DNA of 64,000 bases from NCBI RefSeq assembly GCF_002368295.1, contig NZ_AP018248.1:6499979-6563978 (forward strand), given 5' to 3'. This document shows positions 1 through 8,792 of the stretch, piece by piece; position 1 is the stretch's first letter, and each line of letters begins with the position of its first letter. The DNA is from Tolypothrix tenuis PCC 7101 (GTDB lineage Bacteria > Cyanobacteriota > Cyanobacteriia > Cyanobacteriales > Nostocaceae). The notes below the pieces were generated by a model that was not told the origin of the DNA, made no database searches, and saw only the letters and a list, made by a program, of their open reading frames with translations. The position numbers and the translations under genes are program-made.

Positions 1-1
1 T

Positions 2-340
2 GCGGTAATTATACCCGCGATCCATAATGCCCCAACTCCAGAAGAAGCTGCTGCTTTAGGGCGATGTAGTAGTCGCCAACTCCGTTGTGATTGGGATATT
101 GTGAAAACTCAGGTAATGCGAGAAGCTGTATTGAAAAAGTTCCTCACTCATACTGAGATTCGAGACATACTTTTAAACACGGGGAATGAAATCATAGTAG
201 AGGATTCACCTAACGATTACTTTTGGGGTTGTGGAAAAAATAAAACTGGTCAAAACCAACTTGGTAAAGTTCTTATGAGTGTACGTGAAGAAATCCGCAA
301 GTTAGTCTCTGTGACTGCACTTACTGAAAAATACCTGTAA
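2..340 (+). CDS. NADAR-family protein (YbiA-like), 3' end only
   Basis: The gene is cut by the left window edge; the frame is open from base 2 to the TAA at 338-340, giving about 112 C-terminal residues. The stretch GRCSSRQLRCDWD, then VMREAVLKKF, then EDSPNDYFWGCG and GQNQLGKVLMSVREEIR, is the typical C-terminal half of NADAR/YbiA (DUF1768) proteins. Characterised members cleave N-glycosidic bonds of early riboflavin intermediates, and others are linked to NAD or ADP-ribose chemistry. Which reaction this one performs cannot be told from the fragment. A perfect hairpin follows the stop. The GTG at 101 is internal to the domain and should not be taken as the start. Confidence 0.85.
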   Translation, partial: AVIIPAIHNAPTPEEAAALGRCSSRQLRCDWDIVKTQVMREAVLKKFLTHTEIRDILLNTGNEIIVEDSPNDYFWGCGKNKTGQNQLGKVLMSVREEIRKLVSVTALTEKYL

Positions 341-369
341 TATTAATTACCAAAACACACGAAAAAAAT

Positions 370-404
370 AATTTAAGGGGAATTTAGTAAATTCCCCTTA
401 AATT
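370..404 (+). terminator. Hairpin after the NADAR gene
   Basis: Perfect 16-bp inverted repeat (AATTTAAGGGGAATTT, loop AGT, then its complement), 30 bases after the stop codon. The T-run on the far side is weak, so it could be a terminator or an mRNA-stabilising hairpin. Confidence 0.6.
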
Positions 405-833
405 GTCTTTAAACAAATATTTTTAGTGATAAGAAATTCTTTTTTATTGCAAAATCAATTTAAATATCTGTATTTTTTTATACGATATATAGATAAAAAA
501 TTAACATTTTCTAATTTGCATAGTATTACCGTATGCATCTATAAGAGCAAAGAGATAAAATAAATTACTTAATAATTAACTTTTTCTTAATCTTTCACCC
601 TCGAGACTTCAGATTTCTCTAGAGAAATCAAAGTAAGCGTGAGTTAGCTAGACTTTTTTGATGCTGCTTTCCCTGCTTCTCGCAAGAGTGTTAAGCCGTC
701 TCCAATCTGGTCTAAAAATTTCTTCTTTGACATGGAAGCAATTCCATAAAAGTTCCACTCACCTGCCGCTAACCAAATTTAATTAATATCAGGGTTTAAG
801 AGTTTTATACAATTCTTTGAGTGTATATAACTA
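405..833. other. Intergenic region with no clear gene
   Basis: AT-rich spacer. On the minus strand a 43-codon open stretch (about 650-778) contains a possible short peptide starting MSKKKFLDQIGDG, but it has no convincing start site or family match. The rest is probably the promoter and leader of the kinase gene; no specific motif was identified. Confidence 0.4.
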
Positions 834-3635
834 ATGGTATTTACTAAGAACACTGGTGGGGTGCAGCAAACTTTTGATCCAGAAAGTTTACTACACCGAA
901 TGACTAATCAGATTAGGCGATCGCTTGAACTTCCAGACATATTAACAGCTACCGTTGCCGAGGTGCGGTCATTTTTAGGTACAGACCGGGTAATGGTCTA
1001 TCGCTTTGATGCAGATGAGAGTGGCGAAGTGATTGCGGAAGCGATCCACGAACAGCGTTTACCATCTCTTTTAGGACTACACTTCCCTGCTAATGATATC
1101 CCACGGTACGCCAGAGAGATGTTTATAGCCGTGCGACAACGGGCTATTGTGGATGTATCTACAGGACAAGTCGGCTTATCGCCCTTATATTTATCAACCA
1201 GCGACCCATACCAACAAACAGAGGATATCTACTATCGACAGGTAGACCCATGTCATATTCAATACTTAACCGCTATGGGTGTACAGGCTTCGTTGGTAGT
1301 GCCAATATTACATCGCAATCTTACAGAGAAATCAGCAAAGCCAGAACTATGGGGATTGTTGGTATCACACCACAGCCAACCACGAACTATTTCCGAGTGG
1401 GAACTGAAAGTCATACAACAGGTTAGCGATCAAGTAGAAATTGCGATCGCTCAAAGCAATCTACTTAGCGAAACCCGTTTTCAGCGACAACAAGAAGGGA
1501 TTATTAACCAAATCAGTATCCTGTTACATCAACTACCGACAATTCAATTGCAACAGGCTCTCAAGGCAACTATTAATGCTTTTGGTGGTATCGGTGGTAG
1601 GCTTTACATCGAACAGAGTGGAGAACTTTACACCTGGGGCGAACAACCGAAATTACCTTACGAGTTAGAAAATAGTGTCATTGAGCAGCATCCCGTATGG
1701 CAAAACTGGATAGCTCAATCCAAACCCAGTCAGGTGTGGGCAATTTCCGACCTTTATAAAGAACCCAATTTCCGAGTTTTAGCCTTAGCCTTCAAAGCTA
1801 CTCCAATTCGCGGATTATTGGTAATTCCTCTACATTACCGGCTAAATTTTATTGGTGTGTTAACCATTTTTCGCCCAGAATTTGATACTGAAATCTTGTG
1901 GGCGGGACGCTGCGAGCAAAATCAGCGTCAACAACTACCCCAACTGTCCTTTGAGGTTTGGCGAGAAGAAAGGAAAGGACAAGCGCCAGAATGGAAACCA
2001 GGAGATATATTTCTCGGACAAGCCTTGTCTTATCACTTCTCAATGGCTATTCACCAGCAGCAAATGTATCAAGAAGTGCAAGGCCTCAATAGTAACTTAG
2101 AACAGCGGGTAAAAGAACAAACTGCTGAAATCAAGAAATCCCTGCATTTTACCAAAATCATCAAGCAAATCACCGAGCAAATACGCAGTTCATTAGATTT
2201 AAATATTACCCTGCAAACCATTGTCAGGGAAGTGCGATCGCTACTCAATTCCGATCGGGCGTTAATTTACAAAATATTCAGTGAGTCTGATGGTTATGTG
2301 ATTGTAGAAGAGATTCATGGTAACTACGCATCAGCTTTGGGAACCACAGCCCCTCAAGAATGTTTTCCTGATGAGTATGCTCGTCTTTACAATCAGGGAA
2401 GAGTACGGGCAATTAATGATGTTGCAACCGCAGGTTTGAGTGATTGTCATCGGGAGTTCTTGGAGAATCTGCAAGTACAAGCCAACTTAATTATTCCCAT
2501 CAAAATGGGTACGCAACTATGGGGTTTACTAATTGCTCATCAATGTAATGCACCCCGAAATTGGCAAGATGCAGAAATTCAGTTAATCCTACAACTAGCA
2601 GATCAGGCTGCGATCGCAATTCAGCAAGCACAACTCTACGAACAAAGTCATGCTGCTGAAAACCAGGCTAAGGCTAAAGCAGAACAGTTAGAGCGGACTC
2701 TACAACAACTGCAACATACACAAACACAATTGATTCAAACCGAAAAAATGTCTAGTTTGGGACAGTTAGTTGCAGGGGTAGCCCATGAAATTAACAACCC
2801 TGTTAACTTTATTTACGGTAACCTCACTTACGCCAATGACTACACCCAACAATTACTACAGCTTTTATATCTCTATCAATCACATTATCCCCAACCAGAT
2901 AGTGAAATTCGTTTAGCAGAAAAAACGATTGATGTCGGGTTTGTGGCAGAGGATTTGCCCAAAATTATCTCCTCTATGCAAGTAGGAGCTGAGAGAATCT
3001 ACTCTATAGTGCTGTCTTTACGCAATTTCTCTCGTTTAGATGAAGCAGAATTTAAGCCTGTTGATTTACACGAAGGAATTGACAACACTTTATTGATACT
3101 CCAACATCGGCTCAAATCCAATATCAATTTCCCAGGCGTGAAGTTGATGAAAGACTATGGCGAATTACCATTAGTGAAATGTTATGCCGGACAAATGAAC
3201 CAGGTATTCATGAATTTGTTCACTAATGCTATTGATGCTTTAGAAACACAAGTTAAACACGATCAATCTCTCATCCCCTCAATTTGTATTTCCACTAGAG
3301 TTTCCGCCGATCAATCCTTTATCTTGATTCGGATTGCCGATAATGGTACAGGTATGACAGAAGAGGTTAAAAAGCGGATTTATGACCCATTTTTCACAAC
3401 TAAGCCTGTAGGCAAAGGTACAGGTTTAGGACTCGCTATCAGTTACCAAATTATTGTAGAAAAACATGGTGGCATTATAGAGTGTGTATCAGAAGAAGGT
3501 AAAGGTACAGAGTTGTGGATAGAGTTACCTCTTAATCCCTTATGCAAAGTTAACAATCATAGCGCCAATTCTATAAAACTCAACTGTGAAAGATGGCAAA
3601 TTAAACCTATTTTTTATAACTTAAACAATTCATGA
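834..3635 (+). CDS. Three-GAF bilin-type sensor histidine kinase (phytochrome/cyanobacteriochrome superfamily)
   Basis: 933 aa, GAF-GAF-GAF-HisKA-HATPase_c, no membrane segment. GAF1 (about 20-210) has the phytochrome-type DIP motif (88-90) and a chromophore-type Cys-His pair (C140-H141 in DPCHIQYL). GAF2 (about 225-410) lacks a Cys-His pair and is probably pigment-free. GAF3 (about 450-602) has C538-H539 in GLSDCHREFL plus C510 in QECF, where DXCF cyanobacteriochromes carry their second bilin cysteine. Kinase: H651 in GVAHEINNPVNF, N-box around N794/N798, DNGTG 836-840 and GTGLGLAIS 862-870. The architecture recalls Nostoc All2699, a light-sensing kinase. No receiver domain or cognate regulator is adjacent. 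About 30 residues of low-similarity tail follow the kinase core. Confidence 0.9.
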   Translation: MVFTKNTGGVQQTFDPESLLHRMTNQIRRSLELPDILTATVAEVRSFLGTDRVMVYRFDADESGEVIAEAIHEQRLPSLLGLHFPANDIPRYAREMFIAVRQRAIVDVSTGQVGLSPLYLSTSDPYQQTEDIYYRQVDPCHIQYLTAMGVQASLVVPILHRNLTEKSAKPELWGLLVSHHSQPRTISEWELKVIQQVSDQVEIAIAQSNLLSETRFQRQQEGIINQISILLHQLPTIQLQQALKATINAFGGIGGRLYIEQSGELYTWGEQPKLPYELENSVIEQHPVWQNWIAQSKPSQVWAISDLYKEPNFRVLALAFKATPIRGLLVIPLHYRLNFIGVLTIFRPEFDTEILWAGRCEQNQRQQLPQLSFEVWREERKGQAPEWKPGDIFLGQALSYHFSMAIHQQQMYQEVQGLNSNLEQRVKEQTAEIKKSLHFTKIIKQITEQIRSSLDLNITLQTIVREVRSLLNSDRALIYKIFSESDGYVIVEEIHGNYASALGTTAPQECFPDEYARLYNQGRVRAINDVATAGLSDCHREFLENLQVQANLIIPIKMGTQLWGLLIAHQCNAPRNWQDAEIQLILQLADQAAIAIQQAQLYEQSHAAENQAKAKAEQLERTLQQLQHTQTQLIQTEKMSSLGQLVAGVAHEINNPVNFIYGNLTYANDYTQQLLQLLYLYQSHYPQPDSEIRLAEKTIDVGFVAEDLPKIISSMQVGAERIYSIVLSLRNFSRLDEAEFKPVDLHEGIDNTLLILQHRLKSNINFPGVKLMKDYGELPLVKCYAGQMNQVFMNLFTNAIDALETQVKHDQSLIPSICISTRVSADQSFILIRIADNGTGMTEEVKKRIYDPFFTTKPVGKGTGLGLAISYQIIVEKHGGIIECVSEEGKGTELWIELPLNPLCKVNNHSANSIKLNCERWQIKPIFYNLNNS

Positions 3636-4454
3636 GTTATTACTCATTCAGCTAAAACAATGAAGACTTTACTATTAGAGGTTTCCCCAAAACACTTAAT
3701 ATTTCGTTAATATCTATGAGTGTTACAAGTAAACTTTAATGACCAAAAATTATCTAGCACTTTCCAGGTGGTAATCTAATAAATGAAGCTACTAAGCTTC
3801 CCTGGCAGATATAACAGCTGCATTTGAAGTTAAATTAAGAGGTAAAAACGCTGTTTAATTTACATCTGTCTCGTCAAAAAAATAGCAACACCCAACAAAA
3901 AACCTGATATTTCCTCAAATATTTGAATTCAGGGGGCGCTGTCACTGGTTATCATAACTTTTTCACTAAAGTGATGAAATCGTAGTACATCCCTGGCTAT
4001 GTTACATAATTAGAGGAAAGTGTTCAGTTAGTAGGAGTTTGGGTGTTGTTGTTTTTAAAGGGATATTTCCAGCTAGCTAATCACGATTAAATTTCAATAC
4101 GCTTGGGTTAAGCTCATTAGTGATTGATTTGTCACTTAATTAAAAAAGCCAGATCAATTGGGGGATTCTCCCCCAAACCCCCGATTGGGTGACGGTTGCG
4201 TCCCCCAAACCCCCTCCAAAATTATTGTTCGGTTTTTTTGTTGAGTAAGTAGTTTTTTGGTTTTGTGATCAATTAATTTTCTTAACTGAACTGTATTGGA
4301 TGAAATCTCTCTTATCTATGCACTAGCGGAAACACCCCTATTTTCAAGCCAGTGGATTGCGTCTTTTCAAGTTTTGTGATCGTTTGCGATCGCATCCGAA
4401 TTATTGCGTTTACACTTTGGATTTGAGATATGAAGTCATTGAGAGGCCACTAAG
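3636..4454. other. 819-bp intergenic region with a dispersed repeat
   Basis: No gene-like reading frame. The only recognisable content is a C/G-rich dispersed repeat at 4143-4248, described separately. The remainder is AT-rich, with a HIP1 site near 4387. Confidence 0.5.
4143..4248 (+). repeat. Dispersed GGGGGATTCTCCCCC repeat, copy 1
   Basis: Contains ATTGGGGGATTCTCCCCCAA, then GATTGGGTGACGGTTGCG, then CCCCCTCCAAAATTATTG. It matches 35822-35936 almost base for base, and a shorter inverted form lies at 21785-21823. AACTGTATTGG follows both this copy and the inverted one at similar distances. Confidence 0.8.
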
Positions 4455-5384
4455 ATGCCTACAGATTATGTTCTCTTCGTCCACGGTGTCAAAACTCATG
4501 AAAGACCAACATTTGAGAAATTATGCAATATCTTGCTGAATCGCATTCAAAATTCTATCAACGATAAGTCTAGAGTTGTGAAGCCGATTTATTTTTTCTG
4601 GGGAGATCTGAATTTGGCTGCACAAAGGGAATTAGTCACTAATATCAAAGATTCTCCCAAATGGAACGACTTTTGGTTTAGAGATTTTCGCACAGAACAG
4701 ATTCTTGAATTTGTTGGTGATGCTGCACTTTACTTAAGCCGCCATGTTGGTACCCAGGTAGTACAAAGATTCAAGTCAGAGGCTTTTAGTGTACTACAAG
4801 GTGCTAATACTAGCGATCGCCTCCATGTCATCACTCATAGTTGGGGAACAGTAATTTTATTTGACATCCTCTTTGCTCGTCGGTGGGAATCTCACGACCT
4901 AGAAGATGAGACAATCAAACTGGTTAAGGATCTGCGTAATGTCCTGTTTGGTTTAGATCCCAATCCTCAAACTGGAATCCCCCTAGCTAGTATCCATACA
5001 ATGGGTTCACCATTAGCACTGTTCAGTCTGTTGAATATTAGTGGTAATGTTAACGGAGTCAGCACCCACGATTTAACACCCGATCTGCGAAGATTTTTAC
5101 AAAATCTCTATAATTTGCGAAAAAAGCCGCTAAATTGGCGTAATTTTTCTCATCCTGGCGATCCCATTGCTTACCCATTAGAAGGCGTGATGTCAATGCT
5201 TTTAGACGGTAGCACTGATTATGTGAATACTCAGGATGTAATTACAGACAAGGGTAATATTTTTAACCGTCCTTTTAGCCAAAGATTAATCCCACTCATT
5301 TGGGGTGGTGAAGCTCATGGAAGCTACTGGGATAATGCATTAGTTGGTAAAACTATTAGCGAAGTTATTCAAGCAGCAATTTAA
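4455..5384 (+). CDS. Alpha/beta-hydrolase (lipase-like serine hydrolase)
   Basis: 309 aa. It begins with a beta-strand and oxyanion-type HG (VLFVHGVKT, residues 6-14), followed by the nucleophile elbow ITHSWGTV with S129 as the likely catalytic serine. D237 or D242 and the late AHGSYWDN (His about 289) are plausible Asp/His partners. No signal peptide is visible, so it is probably cytosolic. The substrate is unknown; similar bacterial proteins are annotated only as lipase-like or alpha/beta-fold hydrolases. The ATG at 4455 has a purine-rich GAGAGG upstream. It is isolated from its neighbours by long spacers and is probably monocistronic. Confidence 0.75.
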   Translation: MPTDYVLFVHGVKTHERPTFEKLCNILLNRIQNSINDKSRVVKPIYFFWGDLNLAAQRELVTNIKDSPKWNDFWFRDFRTEQILEFVGDAALYLSRHVGTQVVQRFKSEAFSVLQGANTSDRLHVITHSWGTVILFDILFARRWESHDLEDETIKLVKDLRNVLFGLDPNPQTGIPLASIHTMGSPLALFSLLNISGNVNGVSTHDLTPDLRRFLQNLYNLRKKPLNWRNFSHPGDPIAYPLEGVMSMLLDGSTDYVNTQDVITDKGNIFNRPFSQRLIPLIWGGEAHGSYWDNALVGKTISEVIQAAI

Positions 5385-5491
5385 GTCAAGTAAACGGAGT
5401 GAGGGAACCGGAAAGAAAGGTCGGTTAAGGGAAAAAAGGGGAATGGGAAAAGGGAAAGAAACTTTTAACCCTTAACATTTTCCTAAAACTG

Positions 5492-5518
5492 TAAGGGCAT
5501 GACAGTAGCGTGCCCTTA
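5492..5518 (+). terminator. Hairpin after the hydrolase gene
   Basis: TAAGGGCA and its complement TGCCCTTA enclose an 11-base loop. It lies 107 bases past the hydrolase stop and is preceded by a decayed copy of the CGGTTAAGG repeat (about 5419-5485). Confidence 0.4.
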
Positions 5519-5614
5519 AGAATAATATACTGTCGCCAAGATGATTTAAATTGCGATCGCAATGCCAACTTCTTAGTGTTGTTTTAATCCCGTTGCCAGG
5601 TTTCATTAATTCAG

Positions 5615-5653
5615 AATTTAGGTACGTTCTCTTCGTAATAACGCACCTAAATT
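5615..5653 (-). terminator. Hairpin between hydrolase and HCP, 3' of HCP
   Basis: 14-bp inverted repeat with one mismatch (AATTTAGGTACGTT against AACGCACCTAAATT), 18 bases beyond the HCP stop on the minus strand. No long T-run is present. Confidence 0.5.
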
Positions 5654-5670
5654 CCTAATTAAGAAATAGA

Positions 5671-6120
5671 TTAACCCATTGCTTGCACAGCAGTAAGCAT
5701 AAAATTCAATCTTTGATCAAACTCTAGCTTTTTAACTTGTGCTGTAAATTCCTCTGTGCCATTAGGAAGCTGATAATCAGAAGGCATTGGGATGATGGTT
5801 CCATTTTCCATTCCTTGTGCTAACAGCAACCAAACCTCTAGTTTGGCATTAGGACTGAGCGCGTTGTAACCACGGTTAATTTCACCACTACCACCCTTAA
5901 TTAGGTCGCGTTGTGCTTGCAATTGCTCTTGTTGAGACAAGTCTTGTATGTGATCGAAAACAGCTCTTGCAGGAGTATCAACGCTGTTAGGAGGCGCTGG
6001 GTTGAGCTGAGGTTTCAAATCTAGGTAACCGTACCAAAGTAAAGCGAGTTGAGTATCTACATCAAAGCGTTGAAATCTTTCTAAAGCTGGTCTTGTGGTT
6101 TCGTCAACTGTGTAGGTCAT
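5671..6120 (-). CDS. Helical carotenoid protein (OCP N-terminal-domain homologue), first copy
   Basis: 149 aa, the length of a stand-alone OCP N-terminal domain. LALLWYGYLDL, the PAPP segment, INRGYNALSPNAKLEVW and GTIIPMPSDYQLP align with the all-helical carotenoid-binding half of orange carotenoid protein. HCPs bind a keto-carotenoid and, depending on the paralogue, quench singlet oxygen or phycobilisome excitation, exchanging the pigment with a C-terminal-domain homologue (CTDH). A second HCP (7476-8006) and a CTDH (10686-11111) are close by. The start ATG is followed by TYTVDETTRP. It is divergent from the ABC ATPase gene across a 338-bp promoter region. Confidence 0.9.
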   Translation of the reverse strand: MTYTVDETTRPALERFQRFDVDTQLALLWYGYLDLKPQLNPAPPNSVDTPARAVFDHIQDLSQQEQLQAQRDLIKGGSGEINRGYNALSPNAKLEVWLLLAQGMENGTIIPMPSDYQLPNGTEEFTAQVKKLEFDQRLNFMLTAVQAMG

Positions 6121-6458
6121 AAAAACTCCAAATTAGGCGAATTTTCTTAGCTTTTGCAATTACTAAGAAAAATTTCTTGCAGTTACTCCACATAACTTAA
6201 CGAATGATTCTAGAGGCATAATCCTACAAAAGATAGAAACAATACTTACACTGTCAGACAGATGTAGATACATTAATCACCGTTTAAGTTGTCTCATCTG
6301 GGCGGGCAAGATTCTCACCCCACAAAAGATTGAGAAAGTTTAATATGTAATTAGATGTGTTTGGTATTACCCTCTGAATAACAACAGAGCAAGTTACTCA
6401 ACTTGCTGAATAAAGAGGTTATAAAAAATCAAAATTAGAGAAAAATAACAAATAAGAA
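6121..6458. promoter_or_regulatory. Divergent promoter region between HCP and ABC ATPase
   Basis: 338 bp between two divergent starts. It must hold promoters for both genes and the 5' leaders. No specific operator was recognised. Confidence 0.4.
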
Positions 6459-7184
6459 ATGACAAATAACAAATTCCCAATTATTAGATTAGAAAATATC
6501 TTTAAAGTTTACGGTAGCGGTGAAACAGAAGTCAAAGCACTTAATAATGTGAATTTGGCTATCGATGAAGGTGAATATTGTTCAATTATGGGGCCTTCTG
6601 GTTCCGGTAAATCTACAGCTATGAATATCATCGGCTGTCTGGATTGCCCTACTTCTGGGAGCTACTATTTAGATAACGTCGATGTGGCGCAAATGAATGA
6701 TAAAGCATTGGCGCATATTCGCAATATTAAACTAGGGTTTGTCTTCCAACAATTTCATTTATTACCCCAACTAACAGCCTTAGAAAATGTGATGTTACCA
6801 ATGGCTTATGCGGGAGTTGATGCGAAAGAAAGACGCGATCGCGCTACGGAAGCTTTGATTAGAGTTGGCTTAGAAAAGCGTCTTTCTAACAAGCCCACGC
6901 AACTATCAGGCGGACAACAACAAAGAGTAGCGATCGCCCGTGCTATTGTCAACCGTCCTGTGGTGCTGTTAGCGGATGAACCCACTGGCGCACTCGATTC
7001 TCGCACTACCCAAGAAGTTATGGATATCTTTAGCGAGTTAAACGCCAGTGGAATTACAGTTGTTATGGTTACCCACGAACCAGAGGTAGCGCGTCAAACT
7101 GCGCGCATAGTTTGGTTTCGTGATGGTGAGGTTATTCACTCTCACCTCACCCCAGCAGATTTAAACCAGATGGCGGTGTCTTAG
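6459..7184 (+). CDS. ABC transporter ATP-binding protein, MacB/LolD type
   Basis: 241 aa ATPase subunit. Walker A GPSGSGKS (45-52), Q-loop FVFQQFHLL, signature LSGGQQQRVAIARA (149-162), Walker B VVLLADEPTGALDS (168-181) and switch H206 are all intact. GSGETEVKALNNVNLAI and MNIIGCLDCPTSG are typical of the MacB/LolD exporter family, which pairs with FtsX-type permeases. No permease or membrane-fusion gene is adjacent, so this is an orphan ATPase in this window. It lies between two HCP genes, but a functional link is only inferred. Its TAG stop (7182-7184) lies inside the end of the 178-bp inverted-repeat element. Confidence 0.85.
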   Translation: MTNNKFPIIRLENIFKVYGSGETEVKALNNVNLAIDEGEYCSIMGPSGSGKSTAMNIIGCLDCPTSGSYYLDNVDVAQMNDKALAHIRNIKLGFVFQQFHLLPQLTALENVMLPMAYAGVDAKERRDRATEALIRVGLEKRLSNKPTQLSGGQQQRVAIARAIVNRPVVLLADEPTGALDSRTTQEVMDIFSELNASGITVVMVTHEPEVARQTARIVWFRDGEVIHSHLTPADLNQMAVS

Positions 7185-7358
7185 AGGTTGTTTGAAAAGT
7201 TTTTCCCTGTGATTTTAATTGCACTGTTACCCCCCTTAATCCCCCCTTGTCAAGGGGGGAGACCGGAAAATCCAGTTCCCTCCCCTTTCTAAGGGGAGGG
7301 CTAGGGTGGGGTAAAAAATATTTGATACACTACTACAGACTTTTCAAACATCCTCTTA
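7181..7358. mobile_element. MITE-like element, 178 bp, copy 1
   Basis: The ends form an imperfect inverted repeat (GAGGTTGTTTGAAAAGT against ACTTTTCAAACATCCTC). It is nearly identical over its full length to 55969-56146; the one difference I see is TTGTCAAGG against TTGGCAAGG. No coding capacity. Both copies are bordered by TTA on each side. The left end supplies the stop codon of the ABC ATPase gene, so the insertion may have trimmed that gene. Confidence 0.85.
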
Positions 7359-7364
7359 GCAACT

Positions 7365-7463
7365 CAATACTTGTCGGTTAAGGGGAAAAGGGAAAGCAAA
7401 AAAGGGGAAGGGGAAAAGGGGTAAGAAAAACCTTTAACCCTTACCCTTTCACCTTTTCCCCAA
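7365..7463 (+). repeat. Truncated copy of the CAATACT/CGGTTAAGG element
   Basis: Starts CAATACTTGTCGGTTAAGG and contains the G-rich then C-rich arms ending CACCTTTTCCCC, but lacks the right terminal repeat seen in the complete copies at 8667-8792 and 47768-47893. The arms can fold into a long hairpin 3' of the HCP gene. Confidence 0.7.
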
Positions 7464-7475
7464 ATTAAATGAAGC

Positions 7476-8006
7476 TTATAAACTTGGGGTTTTTCCAGTT
7501 TGTGCTTGGGTTTCTACAGGTTTGACATCACTGTAGCCCATGTTTCCTACAATGGTTCGCATCACAGACATTTGTTGCTCAAACTCTAATCCTTCGATTT
7601 GAGAAAGTAAATTGTCCATTGTATCTGTAGTTTCGTAATTATCTGGTAGATCAACTACTTTATCTCCCATTGCTACAGCCCAAGCATACCAAACTAATAG
7701 CTGATTATTTTCTTTTAAAGCACCATAGGCACGAGAATAATCGCTATCTTCGCAATTAACAATTTGGCGCATAATTGTTAATTGTTCTTCATCAGATAAA
7801 TCTAAATAATCTCCTAATAAAATTGGTGCTAAATTGGGTTCTGCAGCAGCAGGTGCGGCTGGAGTAATTGAATCTCCCATCTTTTCATAAACAAAATAAA
7901 ACCATGCTAATTTTGCATCGGTATCCAATTTATTAAAAGCTTCTACAACTTTTTGAGTTTCATTAGTTAAAGCTTGAGGAACGCTGTGATTTTGGCTAGC
8001 AGTCAT
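7476..8006 (-). CDS. Helical carotenoid protein (OCP N-terminal-domain homologue), second copy
   Basis: 176 aa. VEAFNKLDTDAKLAWFYFVYEKMGDSITPAAP matches the helix and ITPAAPG segment of the OCP N-terminal domain, followed by LSDEEQLTIMRQIV, YSRAYGALKENNQLLVWY and VVDLPDNYE. It diverges strongly from the first HCP (only scattered identities), so the two belong to different HCP clades. The C-terminal tail after about residue 155 (DVKPVETQAQTGK) is outside the fold and probably flexible. Expected role: carotenoid binding and photoprotection. The upstream region (8007-8221) is shared divergently with the small acidic protein gene. Confidence 0.9.
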   Translation of the reverse strand: MTASQNHSVPQALTNETQKVVEAFNKLDTDAKLAWFYFVYEKMGDSITPAAPAAAEPNLAPILLGDYLDLSDEEQLTIMRQIVNCEDSDYSRAYGALKENNQLLVWYAWAVAMGDKVVDLPDNYETTDTMDNLLSQIEGLEFEQQMSVMRTIVGNMGYSDVKPVETQAQTGKTPSL

Positions 8007-8221
8007 TATTTATCTCCAAGGCAATTTAACATATCAAATTAAGGGTTAACAGAATTTAATAATCAGAATCGACTTCCACAAGAAAGAGATTTATTTATAG
8101 CAATTTGCAGTTTTTATCTATCTTCTAATAGAGGTAAAAATATCTCCTAAGGTGCCAATGATTTTATAGATTGCTTTGATAGGATGACCACAGCAAGCGA
8201 AAAAATACCTAGGAGTCAATT

Positions 8222-8596
8222 ATGCCTGATGAAATCAAGCCCAATGTCAGCGAAGCACCTACCCATGACGCACAGTTAGCAGCAGAAAACATAGCGGCTG
8301 GTGAAGAAAAAGCGCCTCAAGTAGATTTTGAAGCTGATTACGCTGCTGCACAAAAACTGAGTGTCAGTGAGATTGATCGCACAGGTGAAGGTGCGAAAGC
8401 CGCTGAAGCAGCAACAGCGCCTAAATATGAAGTTTCCAAACCAGAAGAAACTAGACTCGAAACCCAAGCAACTGGTAATCCTGATGATTTTGCAGACATG
8501 GCTAAGGATGTTGCAGGTTCTAGAAATGAAGGTGTAGCTAGTATTGATGATGATTTAGTAAAAAAAGCTTTGGAAAAGGGTGAAGCAAAAAGTTGA
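8222..8596 (+). CDS. Small acidic, alanine/glutamate-rich protein of unknown function
   Basis: 124 aa, starting after a good ribosome-binding site (TAGGAGTCAATTATG). The composition is rich in Ala, Glu, Asp and Lys with no Cys or Trp, no membrane segment and little predicted hydrophobic core, so it is likely extended or disordered. I do not recognise a family. It sits between HCP and the queG block, transcribed divergently from the second HCP gene. The regular codon use and strong RBS support a real gene. A stress or hydrophilin-like role is possible but speculative. Confidence 0.6.
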   Translation: MPDEIKPNVSEAPTHDAQLAAENIAAGEEKAPQVDFEADYAAAQKLSVSEIDRTGEGAKAAEAATAPKYEVSKPEETRLETQATGNPDDFADMAKDVAGSRNEGVASIDDDLVKKALEKGEAKS

Positions 8597-8597
8597 T

Positions 8598-8636
8598 AAT
8601 TCGTAATTCGTAATTCGTAGTTAGTAATTCGTAATT
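8598..8636. repeat. Tandem heptamer AATTCGT
   Basis: About five copies of AATTCGT with one variant (GTAGTTA), directly after the acidic-protein stop. This is the short tandemly repeated repetitive (STRR) type found in heterocystous cyanobacteria. The same heptamer recurs at 21626-21666. Confidence 0.85.
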
Positions 8637-8666
8637 ACAAATATTAGAACACTCGATCTATGAGGG

Positions 8667-8792
8667 CAATACTTGTCGGTTAAGGGGGAAAAGGTTAAGG
8701 GGAAAGGGACAAGAAAAGACCTTTAACCCTTACCCTTTCACCTTTTCCCCCAACCAAATTAAGAGTTGACAATCCTTAACCGAGCAGTATTG
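8667..8792 (+). mobile_element. Complete 126-bp MITE-like element with 10-bp target duplication
   Basis: Left end CAATACTTGTCGGTTAAGG, right end CCTTAACCGAGCAGTATTG: terminal inverted repeats matching at 17 of 19 positions. The element is bracketed exactly by direct repeats TCTATGAGGG at 8657-8666 and 8793-8802, a classic target-site duplication. The interior is purine-rich then pyrimidine-rich and can fold on itself. No coding capacity. A second complete 126-bp copy in inverted orientation is at 47768-47893. Confidence 0.88.

Noticed and set aside
650..778. Minus-strand peptide MSKKKFLDQIGDG with a WLAAGEWNFYG prefix.
   Set aside because: Only 43 open codons and no recognisable start context; it could be a gene remnant but this is not supportable.
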